Source: Comamonas phosphati (GTDB lineage Bacteria; Pseudomonadota; Gammaproteobacteria; Burkholderiales; Burkholderiaceae_C). From it: a stretch of DNA of 64,000 bases. Below, piece by piece: positions 7,718 through 15,638 of this stretch. The position numbers were made by a program, and so were the translations under genes. The notes under the pieces are model-generated. The model was given only the letters and a program-made list of their open reading frames with translations, made no database searches and was not told the origin of the DNA. How positions within the stretch are numbered: position 1 is the first letter of the stretch; each line of letters begins with the position of its first letter. The stretch is from assembly GCF_014637085.1 (NCBI RefSeq), contig NZ_BMEU01000008.1, positions 94,298-158,297 on the forward strand, given 5' to 3'.

Positions 7718-8464
7718 TCAGGACAGATTGCCGAACAGCAGGGTCAGGCCAGGCGGCAGGTTCTTGAAATCCTTGCGCGGAGGTTTGGCGAAGCTGCCGG
7801 CGCGGGCCGGCGCGGGTGCCAGCGAGACCAGGCTTTGCGCATGGTTGACGGCGCTGGAGACGCCATCGACGGCAGGCACGGGCAGCTGGTGCTTGATGGA
7901 ACGGGCCAGGCCGGCCAGCGGCGCGCCGGCGATGATCAGCACGTCGGCGCCGTCTTCATGAACGGCGGCTTCGCACAGGGCCTGCAGGTGCGCTGCATGG
8001 TCGTCCTGCACGCTGGCTATGTCGCGCAGCGGCTCGTCGAGGCAGCGGATGCTGGCCAGGCGGCCGATCAGCCCGTTGCGCTCCACCATGTCGCGATACC
8101 AGGCGGTGATGCGCCTGGAGATGGCGATGATGGAAAAGCGCTTGCCCAGCATGCAGGCGCTCATGAGCGCGGATTCGGTCATGCCCAGCACGGGAATGTC
8201 CAGCGCTTCGCGCAGGCCTTCGAGGCCCGGATCGCCAAAGGCCGCCAGGATGACGGCGTCATGCCGGTGGGCATGCTCGGCGGCCAGCTCGGCCACGGCA
8301 TAGGCTGCGATCATGGCCTCGAAGCGGGTCTCGATATAGGCCACGCCCATGGGCGCGGTCAGCATGGTGATCTCCGTGCCCGGCGCGGCGGCCAGTTTGG
8401 CCTCCTTCTCGATGAGGGCCGTGACGCTCTCGGAGATATTGGGGTTGATGATGAGCAGTTTCAT
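7718..8464 (-). CDS. Asp/Glu/hydantoin racemase-family protein lacking catalytic cysteines
   Basis: A 248-residue protein of the racemase superfamily that includes hydantoin and allantoin racemases. The opening MKLLIINPNISESVTALIE and the motif AAFGDPGLEGLREAL align well with the family. True hydantoin racemases carry a cysteine just before FGDPG and another in a GCAG motif near residue 180. Here the first position is alanine (AAFGDP) and the second region reads IIAGAPLAG, with glycine in place of cysteine. The two-base mechanism is therefore not possible as known. It is 20 bases after the hydantoinase gene. It may be a binding protein, or an enzyme with other chemistry. Confidence 0.82.
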   Translation of the reverse strand: MKLLIINPNISESVTALIEKEAKLAAAPGTEITMLTAPMGVAYIETRFEAMIAAYAVAELAAEHAHRHDAVILAAFGDPGLEGLREALDIPVLGMTESALMSACMLGKRFSIIAISRRITAWYRDMVERNGLIGRLASIRCLDEPLRDIASVQDDHAAHLQALCEAAVHEDGADVLIIAGAPLAGLARSIKHQLPVPAVDGVSSAVNHAQSLVSLAPAPARAGSFAKPPRKDFKNLPPGLTLLFGNLS

Positions 8465-8484
8465 GGTGTGTTCGTGCAGAGGTT

Positions 8485-9918
8485 TCAGAAGCGTGGCTGG
8501 TGGCGCTTGGGCAGCAGCGTGGGTGCGCCGCGCTGCAGGAAGCGGCCGCCGCCGGAGCGGGAATGGAACTGCTGGCCGTCCCAGACCACCTGTCCGCCGG
8601 ACAGGGTCAGGCAGGGCCAGGCCTTGAGCTGATGGCCTTCATAGGGCGTGTAGTCCACGTTGTGGTGCAGATCGCGGTTGCTGACGGTGCGCTCGCCTTC
8701 CTGCCAGACCACCAGGTCGGCATCGGCGCCGATGGCGATGCTGCCCTTGCGCGGGTGCAGGCCGTAGACCTTGGCGGGGTTGGTGGAGGTCAGCTCCACG
8801 AAGCGGTTGAGCGTCATGCGGCCGGTCAGCACGCCGTGCGTGTACAGCAGCGACAGGCGGGTTTCGATGCCCGGGATGCCGTTGGGAATGTGGCCGAAGG
8901 ACACTTGCTCGCCACCGGGCTTCTTGCCTTCGGGCGAGTCGTAGTTGAACGGCGCGTGGTCCGAGGAGAACACCGTGAACAGGCCGTCGTTGAGGCCGTT
9001 CCAGATCACTTCCTGGTTGGCTTGATCGCGCGGCGGGGGGCTGCACACGCACTTGGCGCCGTGGTAGCTGTCGTCTAGCCCCAAGTCCTCGGCGCTCAGG
9101 AACAGGTACTGCGGGCAGGTCTCGGCCATGATGTTCATGCCGTGGGAGCGGGCCCAGCGGATCTGCTCCACGGCCTCGCGGCCGGAGACGTGGACGATGA
9201 GGATGGGCACATCGGCCAGCTCGGACAGCGCGATGGCGCGGTGCGTGGCTTCGCGCTCCACCAGCATGGGACGCGAGACGGCGTGGTAGCGCGGCGCGGT
9301 GCGGCCGCTGGCTTCCAGGCGCTTGGTCAGCCACTGGATGCAGTCGGCGTTCTCGGCGTGGATCATGGCCGTGGCGTCGTGCTTGCGCGCCACGTCCAGC
9401 ACGTCGAGGATCTGGCCGTCGTCGAGCTTCAGATCGTCATAGGTCATGTAGATCTTGAAGGAGGTATAGCCTTCGCGGATCAGCTGGGGCAGCTCGTTCT
9501 CCAGGACCTCGGGCGTGGGGTCGCTGACGATCATGTGGAAGCCGTAGTCCACATGGGCCTTGCCGTCGGCGCGGCGGTGGTAGTCCGCGACGGCCGCGCG
9601 CAGCGACTGGCCCTTGGCCTGGGCCGCGAACGGAATCACGGTGGTGGTGCCGCCGCAGGCCGCGGCGCGCGTGCCGGTGTCGAAGTCGTCGGCCATGCGC
9701 ACGGGCGGCTCCATGGGCTGGTCCAGGTGGCAGTGGGCGTCGATGCCGCCGGGTGTGACCACGCGGCCCTGTGCGTCGTATTCGCGGGCGCCGGCGGGCA
9801 GCTTGGCGCCCAGCTGGACGATCTTGCCGTCGCGGATGGCTATGTCGGACTCGAAAATATCGCTGGCGGTGGCGACGCGCGCATTGCGCACTACGAGATC
9901 AAATTCGCGGGATTTCAT
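8485..9918 (-). CDS. D-hydantoinase / dihydropyrimidinase
   Basis: A 477-residue cyclic amidohydrolase that opens hydantoin, dihydropyrimidine or related imide rings at a binuclear zinc centre. Metal-site motifs are intact: GGIDAHCHLDQP, the lysine that is carbamylated in SFKIYMTYDD, HAENAD, ILIVHVSG, and SSDHAPFNYDS. The SPPPRDQANQEVIW segment is typical of the dihydropyrimidinase branch. It is in one minus-strand run with an MFS importer upstream and the racemase-like gene downstream. No carbamoylase gene is nearby, so the fate of the ring-opened product is open. The start ATG at 9918 lacks a strong ribosome-binding site. Confidence 0.93.
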   Translation of the reverse strand: MKSREFDLVVRNARVATASDIFESDIAIRDGKIVQLGAKLPAGAREYDAQGRVVTPGGIDAHCHLDQPMEPPVRMADDFDTGTRAAACGGTTTVIPFAAQAKGQSLRAAVADYHRRADGKAHVDYGFHMIVSDPTPEVLENELPQLIREGYTSFKIYMTYDDLKLDDGQILDVLDVARKHDATAMIHAENADCIQWLTKRLEASGRTAPRYHAVSRPMLVEREATHRAIALSELADVPILIVHVSGREAVEQIRWARSHGMNIMAETCPQYLFLSAEDLGLDDSYHGAKCVCSPPPRDQANQEVIWNGLNDGLFTVFSSDHAPFNYDSPEGKKPGGEQVSFGHIPNGIPGIETRLSLLYTHGVLTGRMTLNRFVELTSTNPAKVYGLHPRKGSIAIGADADLVVWQEGERTVSNRDLHHNVDYTPYEGHQLKAWPCLTLSGGQVVWDGQQFHSRSGGGRFLQRGAPTLLPKRHQPRF

Positions 9919-10483
9919 GCTGGATATCAGAGTTTCGGGGTGTCTGTGGGGTCGGCCGGTGCTCCGAACTTGCCCTGGTGGCATGGAGGTTCTGGGGGGC
10001 GGAGCCTTCGACTGGCTGGCAGAGCCGGCCGCTGGACATGGCCATCAGAGAGCCCAGACGGATCTCCTGCTTGTCGGCCAACCGGGCCTTGAATTCGGGA
10101 TGGGCCTTGACGATCCAGGCCGCGGCCCTGTCGCCGATGGAAATCTTGCCTTGGCCTTCGGGCACGCCGAAGGTCAGGGCGGTAATGGTCTTGGTGACCG
10201 GGTACAGCTCGTGGTTGTGCCCGCGCGTCAGCCCGTTGCTGTAGCGCTCGAAGACCAGCCTGCCGTCCTTGAGGACCCGCAGGCTGCGCAGGTCGAACAT
10301 GTGCATCGGAGGTGCGGAGTCGCCGCCCACGGTTTCGGGGGCGGCGAGAGGAGGGTCGGCAGGCGCCTGGACGGAGGTGGCGGTTGCCGATGTGGTCCTG
10401 GGCGTGCCAGCGCAGGCGGTCAGGATCGACACAAAGGCTGCGGCACAGGCCAGGACCAGGGTTGGGCGTGCGGGAAATGCCAT
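9899..10483 (-). pseudogene. Decayed beta-lactamase-like serine hydrolase lipoprotein
   Basis: The frame encodes 194 residues. It starts with a lipoprotein signal (hydrophobic core then LTACAG) and continues with sequence typical of the class C beta-lactamase/esterase fold: GRLVFERYSNG, ELYPVTKTITALTFG and LGSLMAMSSG. Family members need Ser in the SxxK motif; here it is Pro-Val-Thr-Lys, a single-base change (CCG for TCG). The protein ends after about 130 residues of the fold, with a tail that overlaps the hydantoinase start by 20 bases, while normal members exceed 350 residues. It is therefore probably a remnant left between the MFS and hydantoinase genes. Secretion and a binding role cannot be excluded. 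Confidence 0.75.
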
Positions 10484-10522
10484 CGCTATCTCTATCAAAG
10501 TGTCCAGGCGCGGGGGCGGTGT

Positions 10523-11830
10523 TTAGACCGGAATCTTCTTGCTGTAGTCGATCAGGAGCGACGAGCAGACGAAGAGGCCTGCGCCCGCAGCGGCGAAAAG
10601 TGTCATGGCCATGTCGTAGGAACCGGTGGCCTGGACGATGACGCCCACCAGGATCGGCACGCCGATGCCGGCGCAGTTGCCGCCCAGGTTCATGACGCCG
10701 CCGAGGAAGCCGACGCGGTTGCGGGTGCCCAGGATGGACGGAACGCACCAGAACAGGCCGCACCAGCGCAGGAAGAACAGGGTCACCGACAGCAGGATCA
10801 CGATGGTCACGGGATCCTTGAAGCGGGCCACGTTGTAGATGGCGATGGTGGCAATCACCGAGGCGATGCCGAACAGCGTGCGCAGCACCTTGGCCTGGGA
10901 AGCGCCGGCGGCCTTCCACTTGTCGGCGATCCAGCCGCCGACCATTTCACCGACGAAGCCCGAGAAGAACATGATGAACACGGCGCCGCCCATCTGCTTG
11001 ATGTCCATGCCATGGACCTTGGACAGGTAGGTGGGCATCCAGGTCAGCAGGCCGTAGAACAGCGCGTTGAAGCACATCCAGCCGAAGAACATGCCCCAGA
11101 TGGAACGGTACTTGAAGAAGTCCATCACCTTGCCGCTGGCGTGGGCGGGTTCGGCGGCCAGGTCGGCGGCGTGCGATTCCTCGATGAAGGAGGCTTCGGC
11201 CTCGTTGACGCCGGGGTGCTGGCGAGGATGGTTGCGGATGTACCACCAGGCGAAGACGCCGGCGATCATGGTGCCCACACCGGCCACCACGAAGGACACG
11301 CGCCAGGAGTCGAAATGGGTCAGCAGGCCGGCGATGATCAGCGCCCCCAGAGCTGCGCCCAGCGGGGCACCGCCGTCCAGCAGGGTGGCGCCGCGGCCGC
11401 GCTCGTTCTGGGTCATCCAGATGGCGTTGAGCTTGCCGCCGGCCGGATAGATCGGCGCTTCGGCGGCGCCCAGGCCCAGGCGGGTGACCAGCAGCGACAC
11501 CCAGCCGGTGCACACGGCGGCGATGGCCTGGAAGAAGCCCCAGCCCAGCGTGGAGAAGACGATCACGACGCGCGGACCGAAACGGTCGGCCAGCATGCCA
11601 CCGGGAATCTGCATGAAGGCATAGGTCCAGAAGAAGGAGCTCAGCAGCAGGCCCTGGGTGGCGGGGCTGAGGTCGAATTCCTCGGCAATCATGGGCATGG
11701 CCACGGACAGCGATGCGCGATCGATGTAGTTGATCGCGATCAGGAAAAGCATCATCAGGAAGATTTTCCAGCGCACCTTGGTCGGTGCTGCCGCCGCGTG
11801 CGGCGTGGCCAGTGTGGTTGGGTTTTGCAT
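10523..11830 (-). CDS. MFS transporter, anion:cation symporter (ACS) type
   Basis: A 435-residue 12-helix importer. The first helix shows FLIAINYIDRASLSVAMP and the following loop GGMLADRFGPR (motif A); MTQNERGRGATLLDGGAPLG and a C-terminal half with GGVMNLGGNCAGIGVPI are typical of the ACS branch, which takes up carboxylates such as phthalate, 4-hydroxyphenylacetate, glucarate or tartrate. It is the first gene of the minus-strand half of the hydantoinase island. A 20-base perfect palindrome lies 56-75 bases upstream of the start codon. It probably imports the substrate of the pathway. Confidence 0.9.
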   Translation of the reverse strand: MQNPTTLATPHAAAAPTKVRWKIFLMMLFLIAINYIDRASLSVAMPMIAEEFDLSPATQGLLLSSFFWTYAFMQIPGGMLADRFGPRVVIVFSTLGWGFFQAIAAVCTGWVSLLVTRLGLGAAEAPIYPAGGKLNAIWMTQNERGRGATLLDGGAPLGAALGALIIAGLLTHFDSWRVSFVVAGVGTMIAGVFAWWYIRNHPRQHPGVNEAEASFIEESHAADLAAEPAHASGKVMDFFKYRSIWGMFFGWMCFNALFYGLLTWMPTYLSKVHGMDIKQMGGAVFIMFFSGFVGEMVGGWIADKWKAAGASQAKVLRTLFGIASVIATIAIYNVARFKDPVTIVILLSVTLFFLRWCGLFWCVPSILGTRNRVGFLGGVMNLGGNCAGIGVPILVGVIVQATGSYDMAMTLFAAAGAGLFVCSSLLIDYSKKIPV

Positions 11831-11885
11831 CTCGGGTCTCGCTCCATCGGTTGGTTGGTTGTTCGATGTGAGATTGAAATCTAAG

Positions 11886-11905
11886 TGTCAACAATATTGT
11901 TGACA
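11886..11905. promoter_or_regulatory. Perfect 20-base palindrome, candidate GntR operator
   Basis: TGTCAACAATATTGTTGACA is its own reverse complement over all 20 bases. It lies in the 278-base divergent region, close to the MFS start at 11830. A related, imperfect copy is found at 12019-12038. Both would be reasonable sites for the GntR regulator encoded at 6915. The binding is inferred. Confidence 0.7.
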
Positions 11906-12018
11906 ATATCGTAAATACCTAGGCCGTGATCCATTGGAGAGATGCCCTATGAAGAGAGGGCTGTTGGCGCAAAATGGACAGCAATCATGAATCTCTGGGG
12001 CGGTTGTTGAGGGGTTAA

Positions 12019-12038
12019 TGTTGACAGTATTGTTGACG
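12019..12038. promoter_or_regulatory. Imperfect copy of the 20-base operator
   Basis: TGTTGACAGTATTGTTGACG matches the perfect palindrome at 11886 in nearly all of its right half (ATTGTTGAC) and in seven of ten positions of its left half. It lies 71-90 bases before the AMDase-like gene at 12109, so each divergent transcript has its own site. Confidence 0.6.
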
Positions 12039-12108
12039 TTTTATCCGGAGCGATGAACAATGCCAGCCGACCGCTTTGTCGGTTAGCCATACAACGGAGA
12101 CATGCAAG

Positions 12109-12840
12109 ATGACCGCAACCACCACCTGCCTGGGCGTGCTCACGCCTTCTTCCAACACCGCGCTGGAGCCGCTGACCAGCGCGCTGGCCGCGAGTGCCAG
12201 CAACTGCTCGGCCCACTTTTCCCGCTTCACGGTGACCGAGATCTCTCTGGCCGCAGGGGCGCTGAACCAGTTCGACGACAGCAAGATCCTGGCCGCCGCC
12301 GAACTGCTGGCCGACGCCAAGGTGGACGTGATCGGCTGGAGCGGCACGGCCGCGGGCTGGCGCGGCTTCGACGCCGATGTGCGGCTGTGCGAACGCATCA
12401 CCGAGCGCACCGGCATCAAGGCCACGACGGCCATCCTGGCGCTCAACGAGCTGATGGAAAAGCTCTCCGTGAAGAAGCTGGCCATCGTCAGCCCCTACAC
12501 GGCGGACGTGCAGCAATGCATAGTGAACAACTACCGCGCCGGGGGTGTCGAAACCACGGCAGAGCGCCATCTGGATATTTCGGTCAACCACAGCTTCGCG
12601 CTGGTGTCGCCCGAGCGGCTGCTGCAGCTCATTGGCGACGTGATCGAGGAGGGCAAGCCCGACGCCGTCGTCACCTACTGCACCAATCTGCGCGCTGCGC
12701 AACTGGCCCGGGAAGTGGAGCAGCGCTGGGGCGTGCCGCTGCTCGACACCGTGAGCACCACGGTCTGGGGTATGCTGCGTGCTGCCGGGCGCGATCCCTC
12801 CGCCGTCAAGGGCTGGGGCCGCCTGTTCGATATTGCGTGA
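12109..12840 (+). CDS. Arylmalonate decarboxylase-like / maleate isomerase-family protein
   Basis: A 243-residue member of the Asp/Glu racemase superfamily. LGVLTPSSNTALEP is the anion-binding start used by maleate isomerases and arylmalonate decarboxylases (AMDase). Maleate isomerases have two catalytic cysteines. Here the first position is glycine (WSGTAAGW), as in Bordetella AMDase (MGTS), and the second cysteine is present (VTYCTNLRAAQ). The C terminus GWGRLFD also matches the AMDase ending GYGRLFD, and the length is close to the 240 residues of AMDase. It may thus decarboxylate or isomerise a substituted malonate or maleate. GGAGA lies eight bases upstream of ATG 12109. It leads a two-gene operon with the FAH-family gene. 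Confidence 0.82.
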   Translation: MTATTTCLGVLTPSSNTALEPLTSALAASASNCSAHFSRFTVTEISLAAGALNQFDDSKILAAAELLADAKVDVIGWSGTAAGWRGFDADVRLCERITERTGIKATTAILALNELMEKLSVKKLAIVSPYTADVQQCIVNNYRAGGVETTAERHLDISVNHSFALVSPERLLQLIGDVIEEGKPDAVVTYCTNLRAAQLAREVEQRWGVPLLDTVSTTVWGMLRAAGRDPSAVKGWGRLFDIA

Positions 12841-12889
12841 TGCAGTCCTCAGAGGATGAAACCGACGGATTCATGGGGAGACGACAATC

Positions 12890-13741
12890 ATGAAATTGCT
12901 TCGCTATGGCAGCGCAGGTGCCGAGCGCCCGGCCGTGCTGGACGCCGACGGCGTGCTGCGCGATGCATCGTCCCTGGTGCCCGACTGGGGCCCGGGCCAG
13001 CTCGGCCCCGATGCGCTGGAGCGTATCCGACGTACGGACTGGGCCCGTCTGCCCAAGCTCGACGGAACGCCGCGCCTGGGCTGCCCCGTGGCGCAGGTGG
13101 GCAAGCTGGTCTGCGCGGGCCTCAACTACGCGGACCACGCGGCCGAGGCCGGGCTGCCCGCGCCGGCTGAACCGGTGCTGTTCATGAAGGCCGTTACGGC
13201 GATCTGCGGTCCGAACGACGCCGTGCAGGTTCCGCCGGGCGCGGACAAGGTCGACTGGGAAGTGGAGCTGGGCGTGGTCATCGGCAGCCGCGCGCGCCGC
13301 GTGACCGCGGCGCAGGCCCTGTCCCACGTGGCCGGCTATCTGCTGGCCAACGATGTGTCCGAGCGCGGCTGGCAGCTGGAGCACGGAGGCACCTGGACCA
13401 AGGGCAAGAGCCATGACACTTTTGCGCCGCTGGGCCCCTGGCTGGTGACGGCCGACGAGATCGCCGATCCGCACCGCGTGGGCCTGTGGCTGGAGGTCAA
13501 TGGCAAACGCATGCAGGATGGCAATACGGCCAACTTCATCTTCGGCCTGCCCAGGCTCATTTCGTATATCAGCCAGTTCATGACGCTGGAGCCCGGCGAC
13601 GTGGTGCTCACCGGCACGCCGGCGGGCGTGGGCCTGGGGCAAAAGCCCGCGCCCGTGTTCCTCAAGCCCGGCGACGTGATGCGCCTGGGCGCCGATGGAC
13701 TGGGTGAGCAGCGCCTGGTCTGCGAAGCTTTGAGCAACTAA
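12890..13741 (+). CDS. Fumarylacetoacetate hydrolase (FAH) family protein
   Basis: A 283-residue hydrolase or decarboxylase of the FAH fold. The core begins at VGKLVCAGLNYADHAAEAG; metal-binding acids appear in VDWEVELGVVIG, followed by VAGYLLANDVSER, TWTKGKSHDTFAPLGPW and VVLTGTPAGVGLG. Relatives include ureidoglycolate lyase, acylpyruvate hydrolases and 2-hydroxyhepta-diene-dioate isomerases. It follows the AMDase-like gene by 49 bases. The product of the hydantoinase pathway could be its substrate, but this is only context. Its stop codon overlaps the left edge of a terminal-inverted-repeat element. Confidence 0.88.
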   Translation: MKLLRYGSAGAERPAVLDADGVLRDASSLVPDWGPGQLGPDALERIRRTDWARLPKLDGTPRLGCPVAQVGKLVCAGLNYADHAAEAGLPAPAEPVLFMKAVTAICGPNDAVQVPPGADKVDWEVELGVVIGSRARRVTAAQALSHVAGYLLANDVSERGWQLEHGGTWTKGKSHDTFAPLGPWLVTADEIADPHRVGLWLEVNGKRMQDGNTANFIFGLPRLISYISQFMTLEPGDVVLTGTPAGVGLGQKPAPVFLKPGDVMRLGADGLGEQRLVCEALSN

Positions 13742-13850
13742 CACCATCCTTGATACGTCGTTGCGAAGCCTGGTCGTACTGGTTGTACTGTCTGCGACTT
13801 CGCGCCTGGTCTCAATCGCAATCTTCGATTTGCTGGATTGTGTTAACCGC
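13739..13850. repeat. Short repeat element with terminal inverted repeat, copy 1
   Basis: About 112 bases that share three blocks with 34105-34212: TTGATACGTCGTTGC (13750), CCTGGTCTCAA (13805) and TTCGATTTGC (13824). The right end TTGTGTTAACCGC is the exact reverse complement of the left end of copy 2. The left end here is eroded and merges with the stop codon of the FAH gene. It is non-coding and resembles a MITE or a REP-type element. Confidence 0.7.
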
Positions 13851-13871
13851 TCTTGAGGACTGCGCCGCGCG

Positions 13872-15194
13872 CTAGCGCGTCAGCGCCATGCCGCCCTGCA
13901 GGCGTTCGGTGATGGCGCCGGCCATGTTGGCCGGCGCATTCTTGAGCAGGGCCGGCCATAGCGCCTGGGCCTGGTGCAGCAAATCCTTGAGCAGGCTGAT
14001 GTGGCGCGGAACGCGCAGCAGGCCGCCGGCCTGCATGAGGGAACGCAGCCCGTCCCAGTCCAGGCGGCGCAGCCGCTCGTCGATGGCGCGGTTGACCGCG
14101 TACTGGCCGGGCGGCGCATCGGCAAAGAATGCGGCCACGCAGACCGGGTCGTAGAGGGGCGCCAGCCGCGGATGGCGGCCGTCGGGATAGACCAGGGCCC
14201 AGTTCTTCAGATGGGCGTCGGTATTGCCCATGAGCATGAAGGCCAGCATGCGGGCCAGGAATTCGCGCGTGTCCTGCACGGGATCGGGGCTCAGCCGGTT
14301 GAGCACGCGCAGCATGGTGGCCCAGTCGCGCAGCGGCTCGGCGCCGTGGTTCTGGCCGTATTTCTGGCGCGGCGCATAGCCCAGGACCTGGTTGAACTCC
14401 TCCATGTGGATGCGTTCGCCGCCCGGCAGGTGGTCGAAGCGCGCCACGGCCAGGATGGTGTCGAACGGCACCTGTTCTGGCAGTTCGGCCTCGGCGCGGT
14501 TCACGATGCTGGCCTGGGCGCAACGCAGCCCCAGTGCGCCGCACAACTGGTAGCCCATGTATTCGTTTTCCACGAGGTCGGGGTGGCGGCTGGTGGGCAG
14601 CTTGAGAATGGTGCTGCCGGCGCGGCCCTGGCGGTGAACGGTGTAGCGCCGGCCGTTGTGCACGGCGCTGAACTTGGTGACCACGCCGGGCAGGGAGGCC
14701 GCATCGGCCACGGGAAACTCCACAAAGCCCGGCTCCAGCACGTCCAGCCCCTGCGTGGTGTGCCAGTGGCGCACGGTATCGGGCACGCCGGCCTGCGGTG
14801 GCACGGGCTCCACCTCCAGCGCTCCCATCAGGTCGTGGCCGGCGGCGGCCAGCAGCTCGAATTCATCGTCGGGTCCACAGCCGCGCTCGGCCGCCAGCCG
14901 TTCGCGGTTGTGGCCCTCGGGCAGCAGGTTCTGGAAGTACACGGACCAGCGGCCGTCCGTGCGCACCAGGCGCGCATCGCGCACCGAAGCCAGGATCTGC
15001 CGCGTCGCCGCCTCGGTTTCGCCGGTATAGCTCAGCGAGAGCGTGGGGCGCTCGCTGTCCGCTATATAGTCCTCGTCGAACGAGACACGCAATATGTCGC
15101 CGTACTGGGACAGATGGCCGATGCCGCGCCGCCCGCCACCCTGGGCCGCAGGGCGGTGCAGGTACAGGCGCAGATAGCGGATGGAGGTGGTCAT
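13872..15194 (-). CDS. hipA: HipA-family serine/threonine kinase toxin
   Basis: A 440-residue HipA protein; in Escherichia coli HipA phosphorylates glutamyl-tRNA synthetase and causes growth arrest. The N-terminal sub-domain has SLSYTGETEA and YFQNLLPEGHNRE (the FxxLLPEG motif). The kinase part has GSTILKLP, ENEYMGYQL, the catalytic loop GNTDAHLKNWALVY and the metal-binding LAPLYDP. All key residues appear intact, so the toxin should be active. It is the second gene of an operon, 18 bases after the hipB-like gene. The target is not known. Confidence 0.92.
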   Translation of the reverse strand: MTTSIRYLRLYLHRPAAQGGGRRGIGHLSQYGDILRVSFDEDYIADSERPTLSLSYTGETEAATRQILASVRDARLVRTDGRWSVYFQNLLPEGHNRERLAAERGCGPDDEFELLAAAGHDLMGALEVEPVPPQAGVPDTVRHWHTTQGLDVLEPGFVEFPVADAASLPGVVTKFSAVHNGRRYTVHRQGRAGSTILKLPTSRHPDLVENEYMGYQLCGALGLRCAQASIVNRAEAELPEQVPFDTILAVARFDHLPGGERIHMEEFNQVLGYAPRQKYGQNHGAEPLRDWATMLRVLNRLSPDPVQDTREFLARMLAFMLMGNTDAHLKNWALVYPDGRHPRLAPLYDPVCVAAFFADAPPGQYAVNRAIDERLRRLDWDGLRSLMQAGGLLRVPRHISLLKDLLHQAQALWPALLKNAPANMAGAITERLQGGMALTR

Positions 15195-15212
15195 TGCGGT
15201 GATGGCGGCGGC

Positions 15213-15509
15213 TCAGAGCCTGTCGACGATGGATGGCGGCGCGTCGGCCCCCTGCGGCTGGGCCAGGAACTTGCCACCCGACTGTATGAAGGCCTGGAGC
15301 TGCGCGCGCAGGGCCGACGGCACGGCGATCAGGTCCATGTCGAGCACGCGGGCCATCTCCTGCAGCGTGGAAAAGCGCGGGTCCACGTCGCCGGTTTCGG
15401 TGCGCTGCACGGCCATGCGCGACAGGCCTGCGCGCCCGGCCAGCTCGGCCTGGGTGATCTGGGCGGCCTTGCGTGCCAGGGCCAGGGTTTGGACAATCTC
15501 GGAAGTCAT
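15213..15509 (-). CDS. hipB: HipB-like helix-turn-helix antitoxin
   Basis: A 98-residue XRE-family protein. The helix-turn-helix is ITQAELAGRAGLSRMAVQRTETG, here noted as ITQAELAGRAG and LSRMAVQRTETG, followed by STLQEMARVLDMDL. It should bind the HipA protein and repress the operon. The start at 15509 is preferred to an in-frame ATG at 15527 because the latter falls inside a 26-base palindrome that looks like the operator, and the likely transcript would start about there. HipB proteins often end in a hydrophobic or Trp-tipped tail that is degraded; here the tail ends in SIVDRL. Confidence 0.88.
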   Translation of the reverse strand: MTSEIVQTLALARKAAQITQAELAGRAGLSRMAVQRTETGDVDPRFSTLQEMARVLDMDLIAVPSALRAQLQAFIQSGGKFLAQPQGADAPPSIVDRL

Positions 15510-15519
15510 GATGATTAAT

Positions 15520-15545
15520 GTACTCATTTTCTGGAAAATGCGTAC
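15520..15545. promoter_or_regulatory. 26-base palindrome, candidate HipB operator
   Basis: Arms GTACTCATTTTC (15520-15531) and GAAAATGCGTAC (15534-15545) are inverted repeats with 11 of 12 pairs and a 2-base centre. The site lies 11 bases upstream of the chosen hipB start. An AT-rich stretch follows on its far side (15546-15560) that could hold the -10 region. Autorepression through this site is inferred from what is known of hipBA operons. Confidence 0.65.
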
Positions 15546-15638
15546 TAAAAATATCTTTTTAACGAAAGATCAGCGGCTGATTTTTCTGTGCCGGCCCGGG
15601 GGAGAATAAGCGCACAGCAGCCTTCGAGGAGTTCGCAA

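Noticed and set aside
9614-11884. A 756-codon plus-strand frame across hydantoinase and MFS genes
   Set aside because: It overlaps two clear genes on the other strand, and its product is rich in Gly, His and Gln with no known fold.
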